DNA of 64,000 bases, taken from positions 434,001 to 498,000 of the forward strand of contig NZ_PVBQ01000001.1 of NCBI RefSeq assembly GCF_002980525.1, written 5' to 3'. Position 1 is the first letter of the stretch. Every line of letters starts with the position of its first letter. Both the position numbers and the translations under genes were made by a program. The DNA is from Sphingobacterium haloxyli. GTDB taxonomy: Bacteria > Bacteroidota > Bacteroidia > Sphingobacteriales > Sphingobacteriaceae. Below, in pieces: positions 62,993-64,000 of this stretch. The notes beneath the pieces were generated by a model that was given only the letters and a program-made list of their open reading frames with translations, was not told the DNA's origin and ran no database searches.

Positions 62993-64000
62993 ATGCAGAT
63001 AAAAAAACTACTATTAGGATTGTTACTTGCCAGCCCAATCATATCATGGGCACAGGGATCGCAGGTGAACACACAAGGACAAAAAGCCGTCGGTATGGCT
63101 GGGGCGGGGTCAGCACTTTTTGTGGACGAAACGTCCATCTTCTACAGCCCCGGTGCACTGTCCAAAATGGATCATAATGCCGTGTCGATAGGAGCTAGTG
63201 CTGTTATGTACCGTTCCGCATTTCGCGAGTTTAATAGCAACGATGTACACCACACGAAATTTAAGATTTCGCCTCCGTTCTCCGTCTTTGCAACATTTGG
63301 CCCTAAAAATTCATGGTGGAAAGCCGGTCTTGGCGTATACACGCCATTTGGCGGCTCGGTGGATTGGGGCGATCAGTGGCCTGGCCGTTACGAACTGAAT
63401 CACCTGCAAATGCGGGCTATATATATCCAGCCCACATTAAGTTTCAAACTAACCGAAAACTTTGGTATCGGTGGGGGCTTCGTCTACAATGTTGGATTAG
63501 TTGATCTTTCGCGCTCCATTCCTACCGCATCGGCTGACGGCACGCCCGGACGAGCAGAGCTTTCGGGAATGGGAACGGGTATGGGTTTTAATGTCGGCGT
63601 ACATTACCATTTAGAGGACGAGTTCGCGATCTCACTAAGCTATCGTTCTCAGGTTACCACCAAGCTGAAGGACGGCGACGCAGAATTTACAGTGCCACCT
63701 GCTTTAGCGGCCTCCTTTCCAAATACGACATTCGACGCAGAACTTCCGTTACCGAGTTCGTTCAACATAGGCCTTACATTCCCGGCTAGTGAACGAGTGG
63801 ATATCGCCGCCGACGCTACAATCATCGGTTACAGTGTATATAAAGAACTCGTTTTCGACTACAAAGACAATACTCCGGTGTTAGAAGACACAAAACAGGA
63901 GAAAAAATATGAAAATGCGCTATCGGCTAAAGTGGGGGTCAATTATGAAGTATGTGACCGCTTTGATTTACGAGCAGGCGGAGGCTACGTCTATAGTCCT
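62993..64000 (+). CDS. OmpP1/FadL/TodX family outer membrane protein, 3' partial
   Basis: The frame is open from ATG at 62993 to the last base of the window (336 codons), so the C-terminus is outside. A signal peptide (MQIKKLLLGLLLASPIISWAQ) is followed by GSQVNTQGQKAVGMAGAGSA and SIFYSPGALSKM, the FadL-family N-terminal plug pattern, then beta-barrel strands including GLGVYTPFGGSVDWGDQW. Such proteins take up long-chain fatty acids or other hydrophobic compounds across the outer membrane; the ligand is not predictable here. The upstream spacer is shared with divergent metZ. Confidence 0.92.
   Translation, partial: MQIKKLLLGLLLASPIISWAQGSQVNTQGQKAVGMAGAGSALFVDETSIFYSPGALSKMDHNAVSIGASAVMYRSAFREFNSNDVHHTKFKISPPFSVFATFGPKNSWWKAGLGVYTPFGGSVDWGDQWPGRYELNHLQMRAIYIQPTLSFKLTENFGIGGGFVYNVGLVDLSRSIPTASADGTPGRAELSGMGTGMGFNVGVHYHLEDEFAISLSYRSQVTTKLKDGDAEFTVPPALAASFPNTTFDAELPLPSSFNIGLTFPASERVDIAADATIIGYSVYKELVFDYKDNTPVLEDTKQEKKYENALSAKVGVNYEVCDRFDLRAGGGYVYSP

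Noticed and set aside
63198..63504. Short + strand frames near the window end
   Set aside because: They are out-of-frame shadows of the FadL-family gene that is open from 62993 to the window edge.
1..64000. CRISPR arrays, tRNA/rRNA genes, insertion sequences, prophage or toxin-antitoxin genes
   Set aside because: Both strands were scanned by eye; no repeat-spacer pattern, cloverleaf, transposase or phage-like gene was recognised.

Overview
The window is chromosomal DNA of a Bacteroidota bacterium, most likely a member of the Sphingobacteriaceae (Sphingobacterium/Olivibacter-like). The evidence is two SusC/SusD outer-membrane glycan importers, many Bacteroidota-type lipoproteins, a SusR-like regulator, genes without clear Shine-Dalgarno sequences, and promoters that fit the Bacteroidota -33 TTG / -7 TAnnTTTG pattern. 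No tRNA, rRNA, CRISPR array, insertion sequence or phage gene was seen.

Region 1 (1-13115, + strand) is a compact branched-chain amino acid cluster: ilvD (5' end cut by the window), ilvB, ilvN, a DinB-like gene, ilvC, leuC, leuD, a ModF-like double ATPase, leuB, a short leuA, yraN and ilvA. Together these make isoleucine, valine and leucine except for the final transaminase. Three passenger genes (DinB-like, ModF-like, yraN) sit inside it with tight spacing. A bidirectional hairpin terminator follows ilvA.

Region 2 (13158-45493, - strand) is a 32-kb block of 17 genes with gaps of at most 63 bp. Read in the direction of transcription it holds: a lectin/propeller-like lipoprotein, a GH78-like enzyme, an SGNH hydrolase, a divergent GH38 enzyme, GH92, GH2, a second GH92, SusD, a DUF5004-like and a DUF4961-like protein, SusC, SusD, SusC, a small secreted protein, an Lgt-like membrane protein, an S41 protease lipoprotein and an S9 peptidase. 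This is a polysaccharide utilisation locus whose enzymes point to mannose-rich glycans such as N-glycans or mannan. The two peptidases at the end make glycoproteins an attractive substrate, though this is inference. A SusR-like membrane regulator (45810-47420) lies just upstream. Between the two is a perfect 16-bp inverted repeat next to a consensus -7 box, a candidate operator.

Region 3 (47994-57413, + strand) is housekeeping: a class Ib ribonucleotide reductase operon (NrdH-like, nrdI, nrdE, nrdF) with its own terminator, then an FAH-family hydrolase with a good promoter, an M23 peptidase, a Bcp peroxiredoxin, glycyl-tRNA synthetase and a D-2-hydroxyacid dehydrogenase.

Region 4 (57518-64000) has an uncharacterised lipoprotein and a GH29 alpha-L-fucosidase on the - strand, tpx on the + strand, a MetZ-like sulfhydrylase on the - strand, and a FadL-family outer-membrane protein on the + strand that runs off the window end.
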